The notes: a model not told the origin generated them from the sequence alone. A stretch of DNA of 50,444 bases from Bimuria novae-zelandiae CBS 107.79 (GCA_010015655.1 ML976673.1:691797-742240); one strand, 5' to 3'. Positions 36,384 to 47,379 are shown, counted from the first letter of the stretch. Numbers and translations are program-made.

Positions 36384-39040
36384 TAGAGGAAAACTTAGTT
36401 AGTAGCTACTTATTATTCTTTACTTAAATTAGATAGGAATTATAATAGTTAAGAACTCGTAAATATAATATCTAATTACGTAATTACTATAGTATAGAAA
36501 ATTTATTTTATTTTTTATTAATATTAATTAACTTTAGTCTTGCTAGCAAGTCTAGTTTAAGAAAGTAATTTAACTACTACTATAAGTATTTCGTGCTATA
36601 TTTTATATTACTTAATAAGCTATAAGATCTTGTTAATATATAAGGCCTATAAAAGCTAGATCTTTTTATTTAGGCGGTCTCTAATAATTTTAACTCTTAG
36701 AAACTATTATAGATTATTATTACTAGTAAGTGAAAATTTAGCACGTATCTTTATTAAAGCATCTTTAGTAGCTTGCTTTTATAATTTATTATAAAGTAAT
36801 AATAAGGTTATCTATATAGAAGAAGATAATAATGCTATTTTTAATAAAATAGCATAGCTTATAGCGCACTGTTTTGAAACCTATATTATAGAGAGTTAAT
36901 GTGAATTCTTTCTGCTAGAGTAGTGGAGATATGCGCAGTCCGTAGAGGGATTTGTGCAGTTGGAGGACTGTGCCTACTCGCGAGTAGCCGCGGGGCATTC
37001 TCATGTAGATTTCTCTGTCGAGCTTTGCGTGGACAAAAGCGTTAGTGACGTTGTGTTAGATAAGCTCTAGGTCGAACTAAGCCAAAATTACTATAAGTAT
37101 GTAAAAGGATTATTTTATAAGAGTTATAGCGCAGGTTTCTTATAAGGTAAGGTGTTATTATTAGTTACTTCTTACGACTAGTCGTGTATTGCACTTTTAT
37201 GATTAATAGTATTTATTAAATTTATAGGTATATATCTATATATAGTTAAGAATCTAATATCCTATTGCTTTTACTAAGGAGGTAACTACTCTACTCTAGG
37301 ACTTTATCTTGTAGTAACTCTAAAAATAGGATTTCTTAGCTTCTTTTTATAAGTAATATAGTAAATAATCTTCGAGTTTGTCTTTATAGGTAGGTAGTTT
37401 TAGTAGTAAGCTTTAATAAGGTTTCTTATTAGTAGTAATTATGCGCTTTAGCTATATCTTATTAAGCGTCTTTTTAATAATAAGACTATAAGTTTCTACT
37501 TTTATACCTGCTATAAAGGCGACAGCCTAAGGGCTTATCTATTATTATCCTATCTATACTATTTAAGGTAGTTTAGCTTAATCGCCTCCTGCTATTAGTT
37601 ATATAAGGAGTATTACTAGTAGTAGTATTAAGAAAGGCGTTAGATATTTATACCTAACTTTTTTATTTTACTTATACTTAAAAGCTCTTTTAACCTCTTC
37701 CTTTAGTACTTTACTAGTTATTTTATTTTTAAAGAAGGACTTAGTAGCTTGCTTTTATTAAAATAAGGGAGGTAACTTAACTAATTATACTTAAACTACT
37801 ATTTCCTCTAATATATTATATATAAAGTTATTTATTAGGTCTTTAGTTTTGCCTAAGAATATAGTATTCTTATTAAATATTACGTCGCGAGTACTAATTA
37901 TTTTTACTAAATAAGTGATCTATATCCTTTAAATATTAGTTAATTTATAGCTAACTAAATAACTTATTTATATTTTAGGATTTAGTTGCTAGAGCTTGCT
38001 CTTGCCACGTTTAGTGTTATTAGTTATAGTAAAAGCCTTAGAGCTATAGGCTTTTAAGTAAGATTAATAAGGCTTCCTTAGTTAGGTAACAACGCTATTC
38101 TATAAGGCTACTATTATAAAGAATACTTTATATAGTAATCGCTATTAATTAGCGTAGTTTAGCATTTAATTGTAGAGGTAAACTATAGCTTAGGTAATCT
38201 TAGGCTATATTTACTAAAGTAAGTTAAAATTTAGTTATATTACTTACGCTTTCTCCTTAATTGCACCCCTTAAGCGTTTAGCTCTTTTATTTTATGCTTA
38301 AGTATTAGGTGCTAAAGGCTTAATTTTAATATCTTATACTAACTACTACCTTTTAACTTTTAGCTTTATAAAAAAGATCTTATTATTAGATTTAATAACT
38401 TTTACTATAATATTATATTATACTTATATAAATAGTATAAAGGTGCTAAGTAATTTAATAATTAAACGTGCTAGGTAGTTATCCTTAAAGTAAAAGTCCT
38501 ATATAAAGCTAAAAAATTAAATAATAATTAGTATTTAGCTTTTCTCCCTTATTAAGCTATTAACTTTATAGTTGTAAAAATTAATTATAACTTATTCGCC
38601 AGGGCCTTAAGTTAGCTTTTTAGCTTACTAGCGTATTTACTATTTTAGTTTTACTTTACTATAAGCGTTATATTTAACTTTAGTAAGTCCTTTAATCCTT
38701 ACCTTTTTAAATTACTATACTAGGTATTTAAGTATCTAAGGTCTTAAGTAGTTTAATTATTAGTGCTAGATTAATGCGTCTGCCTTTTATAGTCTTTATT
38801 TAGTACGTATATTAGTCTTGTGAGTAGTAAGCGTAGCTTTAGTAGACGCACTACCTGCTAGCCTTGTCTTATATTTTAACACCTACTATCTATGTAACTC
38901 TTAAAGTTCTACTAGTACTATATTATCTTTTTTTAGAGTTGTTAGGTCTACCTTTATATCCTACTAAAGGCCTTGCCTCTAGAGTAATTAAAATAATATA
39001 AAATTATAGAGCAGATTAAGATAATAGGTAATATTATCTA

Positions 39041-39485
39041 TGTTACGGACCAGAAGTCGACGGTGGGACGACAGGCATTATGACGACAACCAGGCCCCAC
39101 CTCCGACTTACGTAATGTCCTAGGCTGTCCCAGGCGCCAAGACTATGGGATATTATGGGACCACGTGACCCAGGGTCACGTGACGTCCCAGGAAATCCCA
39201 TGGGATCCCACAAGGTTAGGATATGGGATACCATGGGACTCTATGGGACAAGGAGGATATATATACAGGATGGTTTCCTTTATACGCTCCTTGTAGTCAA
39301 CTGAAATATCTTCTGTGCGAGTACCTTCTCCTATACAGACTGATAGTTATCTTATTCGCTATAAGATTGGATTGTTTAACCGCGCTTAATTGTCGCATCA
39401 ACTCGTACCATTGAATAACCCGTGAGACGCCTCATTACCTTACCGCCCTAACCCGGATCGGACCAAGCGAGTGCACCTCATAACA
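39041..39485 (+). mobile_element. Solo LTR, 445 bp, inside copia-B
   Basis: Starts TGTTACGGACCAG, ends CACCTCATAACA, with the duplication atcta at 39036-39040 and 39486-39490. The terminal 50 bp (CCTTACCGCCCTAACCCGGAT..) resemble the gypsy LTR's end, so it is a related family. GC-normal. It contains several TATGGGA/CCATGGGAT motifs and the palindrome GTGACCCAGGGTCAC. Confidence 0.88.
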
Positions 39486-41044
39486 ATCTAGCTATATTAT
39501 TTAATTACTACTTACACTTTATACGTTAAGATAGACGCTTTCGTATCCTTTAATCTATATCTGTGTATTCCCTGCCTATATGAAATCTCTTGGCGTCGGT
39601 GGCCAGTATGAGGCAAAGTGATTGATGTCGTTAAAGATATGGTAGATTATGCCTAAATCGAGTATGGCTAAGTATCGCAGTAGGTATGTGTTTAATTCGC
39701 TATAAGAGGATATAGCTTTAAAGCTTGCTAGGATTTTAGTAATCTAGCGTTTATCTAGTTACTTATTATTAGCCTTAGTAATTTAAGTCAGAATAGAAAT
39801 ATATAATAGTTTAATTATAAGTGCTTATAATTTAGCCTTCTTTATTATCCTTAGGCTTTCTTAAAGCTCTAGGTTATTCTTTAGCCTAAATTTAATTAGG
39901 TTAGCTATACTAAGTTTTAGTCTAAACTATTTTAGCTACTTATTTAGGAAAGCGTAGAAGTAGTCTTATAAATTATAGCGTTATTTATAAGTAAGGTAAT
40001 AATTACTACTAACTACTATTAGCTTAAGGCTCTAAGCCGACTGCTTAGATTTAGTACATTAATTATTATTTTATTATTTATAATTCTAAGATCTTCTCTA
40101 ACTTTTAAATAATACTATTTTATCTATAAGAGAAGCGTTCCTGTCTATAGTCTAAATAGATTTACTATTAGTAAGAGATAAACCTATAGTAGTAAAAGCG
40201 CCTTTTTATTTGCCCTTAATTAGTTGCTGTAAAATTATATAGTCTTAAAAAAGTTTTATTATATACTTTTATATGATAGTTATATCCTTGCTTTTATATT
40301 ACTAAAAGGTTATTACCTATATAGGTGCGATATAGATAACTACCTTTATAAAGTCTTCTTTAACTAAGTCTAGCCTTTAAAGTTCTATAACGCGATTAGT
40401 CTTTGCTTTTATAGCTATATAATTATACTTAGATAGCTATATAGCCTATAATATAGCTATTCTTATTAGCTTAAGGGCTTTTTAGTATCGTGCCCTTACT
40501 TATTAATATTTATCTTAATAGTTGACCTTAACTATAATTATAAGGTTATTAATTTATTACTTTATTATTACTTTAAAGATATAATAATTATTTTGTAAGT
40601 GTGTAGAGATTATTAATTAAAAAAAGGTTACTATTTTATTAAGGTCTGATTTTTCTTCTTAGAAAGCTCGATCTATAATCTTGTAGACCTTAAGTTGTTC
40701 TCTATAATAGTCGCTGTCATCTTTATATGCTTTCACACCTGCCGCTAATAGATGAGAAGGCAAAGTTAGTACGTTATTTAAATTCGTAGTTACGTAGACG
40801 GCGTTTGGCTAGTAGTTACCTATAAATAGAGGCACTAGCATTACAGGTTTTTGCTTTAGTTTATCTATTAGCGCTAGGTTAATAATGTTCTAGACCTTTA
40901 GGAATTAGCATCTTATTTTAAGCTAATTTAGCCACGGCGTGTAGTTTATATAATTAGTTAGGATCACTGTAGGATCTTTAAGGGTTAATAGGACTATTGT
41001 AATTAGTTAAGGTAGTAATTAGTTAAGGCAGTAAGACTCCTAAT

Positions 41045-41254
41045 TATTAAATTAAAGGGTAATCTTAATTAAATAAAAAAAGGGTAATTTATTATATGTG
41101 TTAATTGTTGTAGAAGGTAGTATTTTTTATATAACTATAAAGACATCCCTTGCTTTATTGTGGAATGTATCTTATGTAAGGGAGGAATGTATCTCATACA
41201 AGGGTACTAGTGCGCCAGCCACCTTGCAAGCGCAAAGGACCTTGTAATCGGACA
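41045..41254 (-). repeat. Copia-B LTR (right on the map)
   Basis: 210 bp, TATTAAATTAAAGGG..AATCGGACA; reverse complement of copia-A's LTR. Followed by ccagg. Confidence 0.88.
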
Positions 41255-41811
41255 CCAGGCTAGATTTTTTTTTTATTTACTAGGCTTATCTACGCCTGTA
41301 ACGACAAGCTACAACGTTATTTTGCCTATAAGAAACCCAGACTTATTAAAATTCTAGGTGTCGTTATCTTGAATGCCGTATTTCTCCTTAATAGACTAAA
41401 CAAGTAAAAACTAGGGAGTGATAACCGCCGGGTCCTCGCAAGCAGCTCGTTGGCGATTGTATAGACGAGTCCATTTAGTTTTTAGGCTAGGTGTACGCTT
41501 TATGAAGCGGTCAACCCAGTTCTTGCCAATAGTGCTATCAGTACGAGCCTGCAGTAGTTTATTGGCCATATCTCGTACGTTATCCTTCGAGGGGGGTACA
41601 CCGCGTAAACCATTGTCGAGTATTTGGTCTACAATTGTCTTCTCTTCTAGCAGAGTTAGTCGTTTTAAGTTTAGCTCGCAGTTGCGTCGAGAGCATCGTC
41701 CAGCGCGTTAGTAGGACAAAGTTAATTTAGACACGTTGTAGACTTATGCAGCGCGTCTTTAGCAAGTAATTTTACGTCTTTGTAAAGCAGTGATAGCAAG
41801 CTGTATTAAGC

Positions 41812-41983
41812 TGTTGCAAAAGGCACCTTACTAGAGCTTTCTGCGCTAGCTAGGGTTGAGCCGAGCAGCCAAGCAGCCAAGCACGCGATCCCCTAAACTT
41901 ATAAATAGCTAGTTATCGTAGAGCTTCCTCTCCTTAATAAACTTTATTTTTAAGCTCCCTAATCGTTATAACTATGCGCTATA
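41812..41983 (+). repeat. Left LTR of the short gag-only element
   Basis: 172 bp, preceded by taagc; RIP-type transitions relative to 43565-43736. Confidence 0.85.
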
Positions 41984-42419
41984 GTTATAAGCCTAGTACT
42001 TTTATAACGCTTTATAATATACTTGCTTTACACTAGCTAATAATTATAGTAGTAAACTATTCCTTACTTTTTATTATTCTTACGCTTACGTCTTAACGCT
42101 TATAACGTATAATAAAGCTAGACTATATAATAATTACTATAAAGCTCCTAGCAAGTAACTAACTTATAAATTATAACTTATTTCTACTTTAGTACGCGTA
42201 GCTTAAGTACTACGTAAAAATTTAAGAAATATAAAGTTATATTAACCTTAAGGCTCTTAAGTAGATAAATATACACGACTAGGCTCTAGAGTTACTAAAT
42301 ATAAATACTAAAAGTAAGCCTTGTGCATAATAGCTTAAGCGCTATAAACTAAAGTCTGCTATTTATAATTAGCTTATAATAAAGCTTTAGGCACTCTAAA
42401 ACTAGGTCTATACTATAAT

Positions 42420-43140
42420 TAATCTATAAAGGCTAGAGCTTATAATACTATAGTTAAATAAGTAGTAGACGCTATAGGCGCTAATTAGAGAACTTAAGAA
42501 TAATTTTTATCTAAGCGATAATAATTAGAAGGAGCAGGTACGACATACATATAGAGAGGTCACCCTACGCCCACAGAGCAGCAGAACAATAGACATAACT
42601 AAATGGCTATCCGAATGGAACCGCGCACACGCCAACGCTGTGCTCCTAGATTTCCTAGAGATAAAGGGTACGCTGCTGATAAAGGATTTCCTACGCTTAG
42701 CACTATGATACAACTATAAGTAGGCTTAGAGAGAGCTTGATAACCTATCGCGACCAGGCGCAGTAGCAACTCTATCTCTAGAAGGATACGCTCGCTGGCT
42801 CGCGCAGCTTGACCAAACAACTAAGCACGCAGGCATGTACGCTACGCTTGGAGGGCGCACTCCTAATACGAGCTACAAGTGCCTATGTAGAGCAAATAGT
42901 TAGTATTAATAGAAGCCTATAGAGTGTAACCGCCTTTAGTACGCGCTCTAGGGAGAAGCTCCTTATAAGCTTTATAATAAGCCTATAAGTAAGGAGATTA
43001 GTAAAATTAAAAGCTAGATTTAAAAGGATTAGTAGAAGGTGTTATTAACTAAGCTTAAGTATAAGGGGTAGGTAGTAGACCCTCCTCTAGTCTTTCTAGG
43101 AAATATTAAAGTATAGATTATAGTAAGCCTATAGGTAAGT
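42420..43140 (+). pseudogene. Copia-type gag remnant in the short LTR element
   Basis: The plus-strand frame reads DITKWLSEWNRAHANAVLLD, FLEIKGTLLIKDFLRLAL, a gap with a stop, then SLEGYARWLAQLDQTTKHAG and a CLCR..Y..KPIECNRL segment like a degraded zinc knuckle, followed by APYKLYNKPISKEISKI. This order is that of fungal Ty1/copia gag. 42530-42890 is GC-normal; flanking parts are RIP-mutated. It would form the capsid if intact. Confidence 0.65.
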
Positions 43141-43564
43141 AAGCCTTTACTAGCTAGGCGCTATAATTCTATAGCTACCTATTTTCTTATTTATATACGC
43201 AGGTACTCGCACGGATTACGTTATAAGTAAATAATTACCTTTAAACGTTTATTAAAGCTCTATAGTAGAAGTACGCTACTTTTTTTATTTTTTTACTTTT
43301 CTAAGCAGGTACTCGCGCGGGTTATATTATAAGTAAATAATTACCCTTAAATATTTATTAAAGCTTTATAGTAAAAATATGCTACTCCCTTTTCCTCTCT
43401 ACCTTTCTTTTAGAACTATATGTAAACTAGCTACTTAGACTAATTACTTAACAAGCTAAGGATCTAAGCTAGATGCTTTTTAAGCTCTACGCGTAAGTTC
43501 GCTACCTTTTATACTTTAAGTTATTATTTAGCTTATTATACTACGCTTTATAAGCTAGGGGGTG

Positions 43565-43736
43565 TATTATAAAAGGCACTTTATTAGAGCTTTCTATACT
43601 AGTTAGGGTTAAGCTAAGTAGTTAAGTAGCTAAGCACGCGATCCCCTAAACTTATAAATAGCTAGTTATTATAGAGCTTTCTCTCCTTAATAGACTTTGT
43701 TTTCGAGCTCCCTGATCGTTGTGACTGTGCGCCACA
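43565..43736 (+). repeat. Right LTR of the short gag-only element
   Basis: 172 bp, followed by taagc at 43737-43741. Confidence 0.85.
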
Positions 43737-43781
43737 TAAGCCTTTAGTAGGCCCTGCTTAAGTGTGGCGTTGTGGTGGCAT

Positions 43782-44193
43782 TACGCGTTTTAGTGATAGT
43801 GTCGGGTCGCTGGTGTTTCGCTTGCGCTCGGTGGGGTATTCCACTTGGTGGTGAAACACGTTACGTGGAAAGCTTATTATAAATAACGCTGATTATGTAA
43901 TGAGCATGAATCGGTCGCGGACTTAAGAATCTCCGGTGCCAAGAATTGCTGGCTTAGAGGCGTCCATTTTCGAAGGCAAAAGCCTCCAGATATGGAGGCA
44001 TCTAAGCCAACCCAACATCGTTTATGAGGAAAATGCCCCGCTAAGCCACAGATCCTGAACAGTCACGTGCTAGCGATTATTGGCAACAAGCGCCTTGGAG
44101 AGGTCACATGATAGCTATTTTTAGCGACTTTGTTGCCAGGTGTCGTGCCAGCTGCCCCTCCTGCAACGCCGTCACCACAACCACACCGTAGAC
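43782..44193. other. Non-coding flank of pogo-2 and pogo-4 with an inverted repeat
   Basis: GC-normal. It holds the 5' flank of pogo-2 (minus) and of pogo-4 (plus). An 18-bp inverted repeat (tggcttagaggcgtccat at 43950-43967 against 43992-44009, two mismatches) and a ttggcaacaa/tttgttgcca pair (about 44079-44136) are present. The true transposon ends were not located. Confidence 0.5.
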
Positions 44194-46141
44194 ATGGATC
44201 GAGCCAGCCAGGCGCTGGTGCAGCCTCTCCCTCCAGAAGTGCCTAGAACATATGCTGTCCTATCAGAAAGGGGCAACGTGCCCATCTCCACACTGTACCA
44301 TCGCAAGCATGGACGACGCTCGAAAGAGGACCTGGCTCGGAGCCGGCAGTATCTCACTCCCGAAGAAGAAAAAGCACTCGTAAAGTTCGTGTTACTAATG
44401 TCTAGCCTCGGGCACCCGGTGCAAATCAAATTTATATAGTTACTAGCGTTCCAAATCGCCCTCTATTAATCTATAAAGAGACCCGGTAAGCCTCCTAGCC
44501 CTAATTAGCCCCAGGCCTTTAAGAAACGCCATTTAAAGTTAAGAGTAAAATAAGTAAAGGCTATAAATTAGAAACAACACGATAATTATATATATAATAA
44601 GGTTATAAGGTGGTTTAAAGTAATTTGCAAGGTACTAGAAGACCCACGAATTCTACTAGTAAACGTCTATAATATAGATAAGACTAGAGTTATACTTAGT
44701 ATGCTCAGCTCCGTCAAAGTCCTTATAGGTAAGGACAATATACGAGACTCTAAGGGCGCCGGTGTCAAGCGCTAAATAGTATCTTCTATTAATTGGAGCT
44801 CTAGACTAAAAGAACAAGTATAATAATTTCTAACTATCTATCAGATAGGAACCTATATATACATAGGGCTTTAATGTGAAGTATATGAGACTGGCCTATT
44901 ATAATTTGTGATAGGTCGTCACATCACATTACCGTTTGTGATTGGTCATCACACCACGTGATCTAGAATCTAACTCTATTAAATGTGTAAGTGCGGATAG
45001 TAAGTCGTTATTACCGCTTATTATCTAGCCAGCTTCGACCCATCGAAGCAACTAGACCACATACCCAACCCCTAGATAGTATTACAGACATTCTAAGAAT
45101 AGGTACAACAACTCTAAGATTAGCCTAGAGTGGCTTACGCGTGTTTTCGATCCCTAGACTAAAGAAGTAGCTAACAGCAAGCCACGAATACTTATAAATA
45201 ATAGCTTTAGAACGCACGAAACTGTTAAGATTCTAAAATTTTACCTTAAAAATAATATTATTTTATGCTGTCTTCCCTCTTACACCTTCTATAAACTCTA
45301 GCCTTATAACGTTAAGGTCTTCGCTCCCTTAAAGGTAGCCTATTATAACTAGGTCGAAAAACTTAACTAAAAAGGTATAGATTAGATTAGCAAAGAACAC
45401 TTTACTTCTTTATATAAACCTACACGCGATAAGGTATTTACTAAAAAAAATATCTTAGCTAAATAAGCTATAACTAGTTTATTTTTATTAAACCTAAATA
45501 GGGTGCTCTAAAGAATTTAGAAGCCTTTACTTAAGCTTACTATTTTTAGACAGCTCTTAAGGGCAGCTAGTATCTACTTTATAAGATAAAGTACTATAGA
45601 CTCTACTAACTCTAGTAACGCTAAAGATAATAAAGGCTCTTATATCCTTATAGAACCTAATAGAGAAAGACGCTTATACACTAGATAAGATAAGTAAGCA
45701 GCGCCTATAGAAACATATACGTAAGATTATAACTATAGCTAAAGTATCTTTTACTTAATATACCCTCTTATATAATTAGAACTACTTCCTATTCTAGGTA
45801 AATAACGCTAAAGCTCGTTAATTAACTAGATTAGTAGTCCTGGGAAAGGCAAAGGTAATAAGTTATTAAGATTTAAAAAAGGCGCGAGTAAAGCGTGAGG
45901 CAAAAGATTAAGCCACTATAACTAAAGGAAAACGAGGTTGTAAGCACAAGACTCCCGCGACAGGAGGAGAGGAAGAGGCAGAGGCGGATCCATCAGTGCC
46001 AAAGAGCAATGCCGTAGCAGCAAAAGAAACCAAGCCAGCGAACATTATGAAGGTGTCATAGAGGGCTCTAGTAGCGAAGATGTACTAGGAGCTAGAGCTA
46101 CTTATAGACTTAATTTAAACCTAGCGTTAAGTCTATTACCT
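44194..46141 (+). pseudogene. Pogo-4 transposase, RIP-mutated, with a small insertion
   Basis: Starts MDRASQALVQPLPPEVPRTY. A CENP-B/pogo-type HTH follows (ERGNVPISTLYHRKHGRRSK, QYLTPEEEKALVKFVLLM), then a stop at 44438. Catalytic blocks follow: VYNIDKTRVILSML, SVKVLIGKDNIRDSKGAGVK, SLLPLII-PASTHRSN, NSKISLEWLTRVFDP, PRILINNSFRTHETVKILKF and LCCLPSYTFYKLQPYNVKVF, and a charged C-terminus ending near 46140. Typical catalytic motifs (DETGV, LICDGFGTH, PSHTSHKLQPCDV) are altered by C/T-G/A changes. A 182-bp insertion sits at 44793-44974. The first 80 codons are GC-normal, the rest AT-rich. Confidence 0.8.
44793..44974. mobile_element. 182-bp MITE-like insertion with 8-bp target duplication
   Basis: The pogo-4 frame reads through if this segment and one copy of tctattaa are removed. 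tctattaa flanks it at 44785-44792 and 44975-44982. The ends (TTGGAGCTCTAGA and TCTAGAATCTAAC) are weakly inverted, sharing TCTAGA. An 8-bp duplication is typical of hAT-superfamily elements. It contains repeated gtgat.ggtc.tcaca units at about 44918-44955. Confidence 0.65.
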
Positions 46142-46600
46142 TATTAGTTAATTAGGTAATACTATAGACTTATTAGCACAAGCTTCGCTTATCTACTAAT
46201 AAGTATAAATTATACAAAACTTTATTACGCACAGCTTATTTAGCGTTTTTAGACTAGCTTAATTTAGAAGTTGCTTTATCTAGAAGTACTAACTAGGGAA
46301 GCAATTTTACACGAATCTACGTGCATTAGTAGCTATAGAACTCCTAACAGCTTCCTGCTATTATAATAGGATCCTAACACCTAGGCCCTGTCCCTTACAT
46401 ATTTAGTATAGATTAAAGCTTATAATAAGTTATTAATAAGGGTTTCTTGTTTATAGCATTAAGCAAGGCTTTAAATAAAATAGGTAAAAGCGCTATAAGG
46501 TGCACGTAATTTTTAGCTAAAAGTAGTCTAAAGTATATAGAAATAGCTATAGCACGTAACCTAAGACTACTAACACAGTATTTAAACGTATGGACGGAGG
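46142..46600. other. AT-rich RIP-mutated tail, unidentified
   Basis: Degraded sequence continuing from pogo-4; no protein signature readable. Composition returns to normal near 46570. Confidence 0.4.
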
Positions 46601-46800
46601 TCGATGTGCTTGAAGATGAGGTACCTCGCTTATTTCTCGACCAAGAGTGTTTTTCTACCTATGGTGGGGGACGTTATACCTGCCTACTCCTTAACCCCGT
46701 CTCACTACCACCTGCAGGTTGATAAAGAACTTGTCAAGTCCGAAAGGGCCATTTCTGCCACTCCCTCCTGCCAAGTTTATAGCCAATCGTCACAGATAAC

Positions 46801-47379
46801 CTAACAAGTAGAGTACGCAGCCAAGGATGAGGTTGCCGTCGGAGCTATATTCTGTGTACTGGAATTTGAGGCTCCAGCTGGCGGGCAAGCAAAGGTGCTG
46901 TTTAAGCACTGATAGCTCCCCACTTCACGCTGGAAGCCCTGTGTCACCTCATGATTCCCTGGGTACCAGGCCCCCGTTTCCCCTTCTCCTCCCCACCCAT
47001 GATAGGTCCCGCTACACTCGTAGTCACTATACAATGAGTATAAGCTTTTGGAATTAGGAAGTACGAAAGTACCTGTAAAACCGGCAACACATCCCAAGGT
47101 CCATGGCAATTGACTTAACATTAAATATGTTATCAGTCGAGGTACATGTTAGGGGCAATGTGATTACTGGATTGCAATATCGCCAACCAGTTTCACTACA
47201 AAAGTGAACCTATGGAAAAGTTAGCGTAAGCCTCGATATTAGTCTATAGTACTTACGGTTGGAGAGTATGGAGATGTAGACGGCGCAACCCTATGGATTT
47301 CGAACGATTGTGAAGCATTTATAAAAGTGCCTCTTACTGGGCTCGCGACTATAGTAACAATAAAAAGTTTTAATAACAT
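46801..47379 (-). pseudogene. Small cysteine-rich secreted protein gene with a 1-nt frameshift
   Basis: Exon 1 (47379-47257) encodes a 41-residue N-terminus starting MLLKLFIVTIVASP, a clear secretion signal. A 47-nt intron (47256-47210, GTAAGT..gctaac..CATAG) joins it in phase to exon 2 (47209-46801). Exon 2 is open in two successive frames: the first covers about 47209-47080 with five Cys including a CC pair, the second about 47080-46801 with four more Cys (SDYECSG, SYQCLN, FACPP, YSTC). Exon 2 is 409 nt, one over a multiple of three, so a single-base insertion near 47075-47085 is likely. If real, the product of about 177 residues is broken. Small secreted Cys-rich proteins are effector-like by general form only; no family is recognised. 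A sequencing error or an unseen second intron are alternatives. Confidence 0.6.

Larger units (their letters stand above)
27774..41254 (-). mobile_element. Copia-B: second copy of the copia-A family, inverted, with nested insertions
   Basis: LTRs at 27774-27985 and 41045-41254 match the copia-A LTRs. Removing the gypsy element (28653-36383 plus one 5-bp duplication) and the solo LTR (39041-39485 plus 5 bp) leaves about 5295 bp, against 5292 bp for copia-A. Internal remnants are colinear with A on the opposite strand: RNase H 28000-28640, reverse transcriptase about 36890-37080, protease near 39590-39690, gag near 40700-41000. The outer 5-mers are gctac (27769-27773) and ccagg (41255-41259), which differ from each other but are reverse complements of copia-A's flanks. 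Confidence 0.9.
41812..43736 (+). mobile_element. Short gag-only LTR element (TR-GAG-like), 1.9 kb
   Basis: LTRs of 172 bp (41812-41983 and 43565-43736) start TGTTGCAAAAGGCAC / TATTATAAAAGGCAC and end GCGCTATA / GCGCCACA. The duplication taagc lies at 41807-41811 and 43737-43741. A purine tract (gctaggggg) precedes the right LTR. The 1.58-kb interior contains only gag-like coding text; there is no room for pol. By structure it resembles terminal-repeat retrotransposons carrying only GAG, which are mobilised in trans. Confidence 0.82.
41255..43781 (-). pseudogene. Pogo-2 transposase, N-terminal piece, split by an LTR element
   Basis: ATG at 43781 begins MPPQRHT. The frame continues through AGPTKG to 43742, is interrupted by the short LTR element (41812-43736), and resumes LIQLAITALQRRKI. 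It then reads LNLKRLTLLEEKTIVDQILD, PSKDNVRDMANKLLQA, WVDRFIKRTPSLKTKWTR and YGIQDNDT-NFNKSGFLIG, the DNA-binding and first catalytic parts of a pogo/Fot1 transposase. It is cut at ccagg (41255-41259). A few stops are present; 41400-41720 is nearly GC-normal. The C-terminal half lies at 20843-21580 on the plus strand. Confidence 0.8.

Noticed and set aside
15551..41254. Reading the 27774-41254 block as one giant novel element
   Set aside because: Fully explained by copia-B with nested gypsy and solo LTRs; net length equals copia-A.
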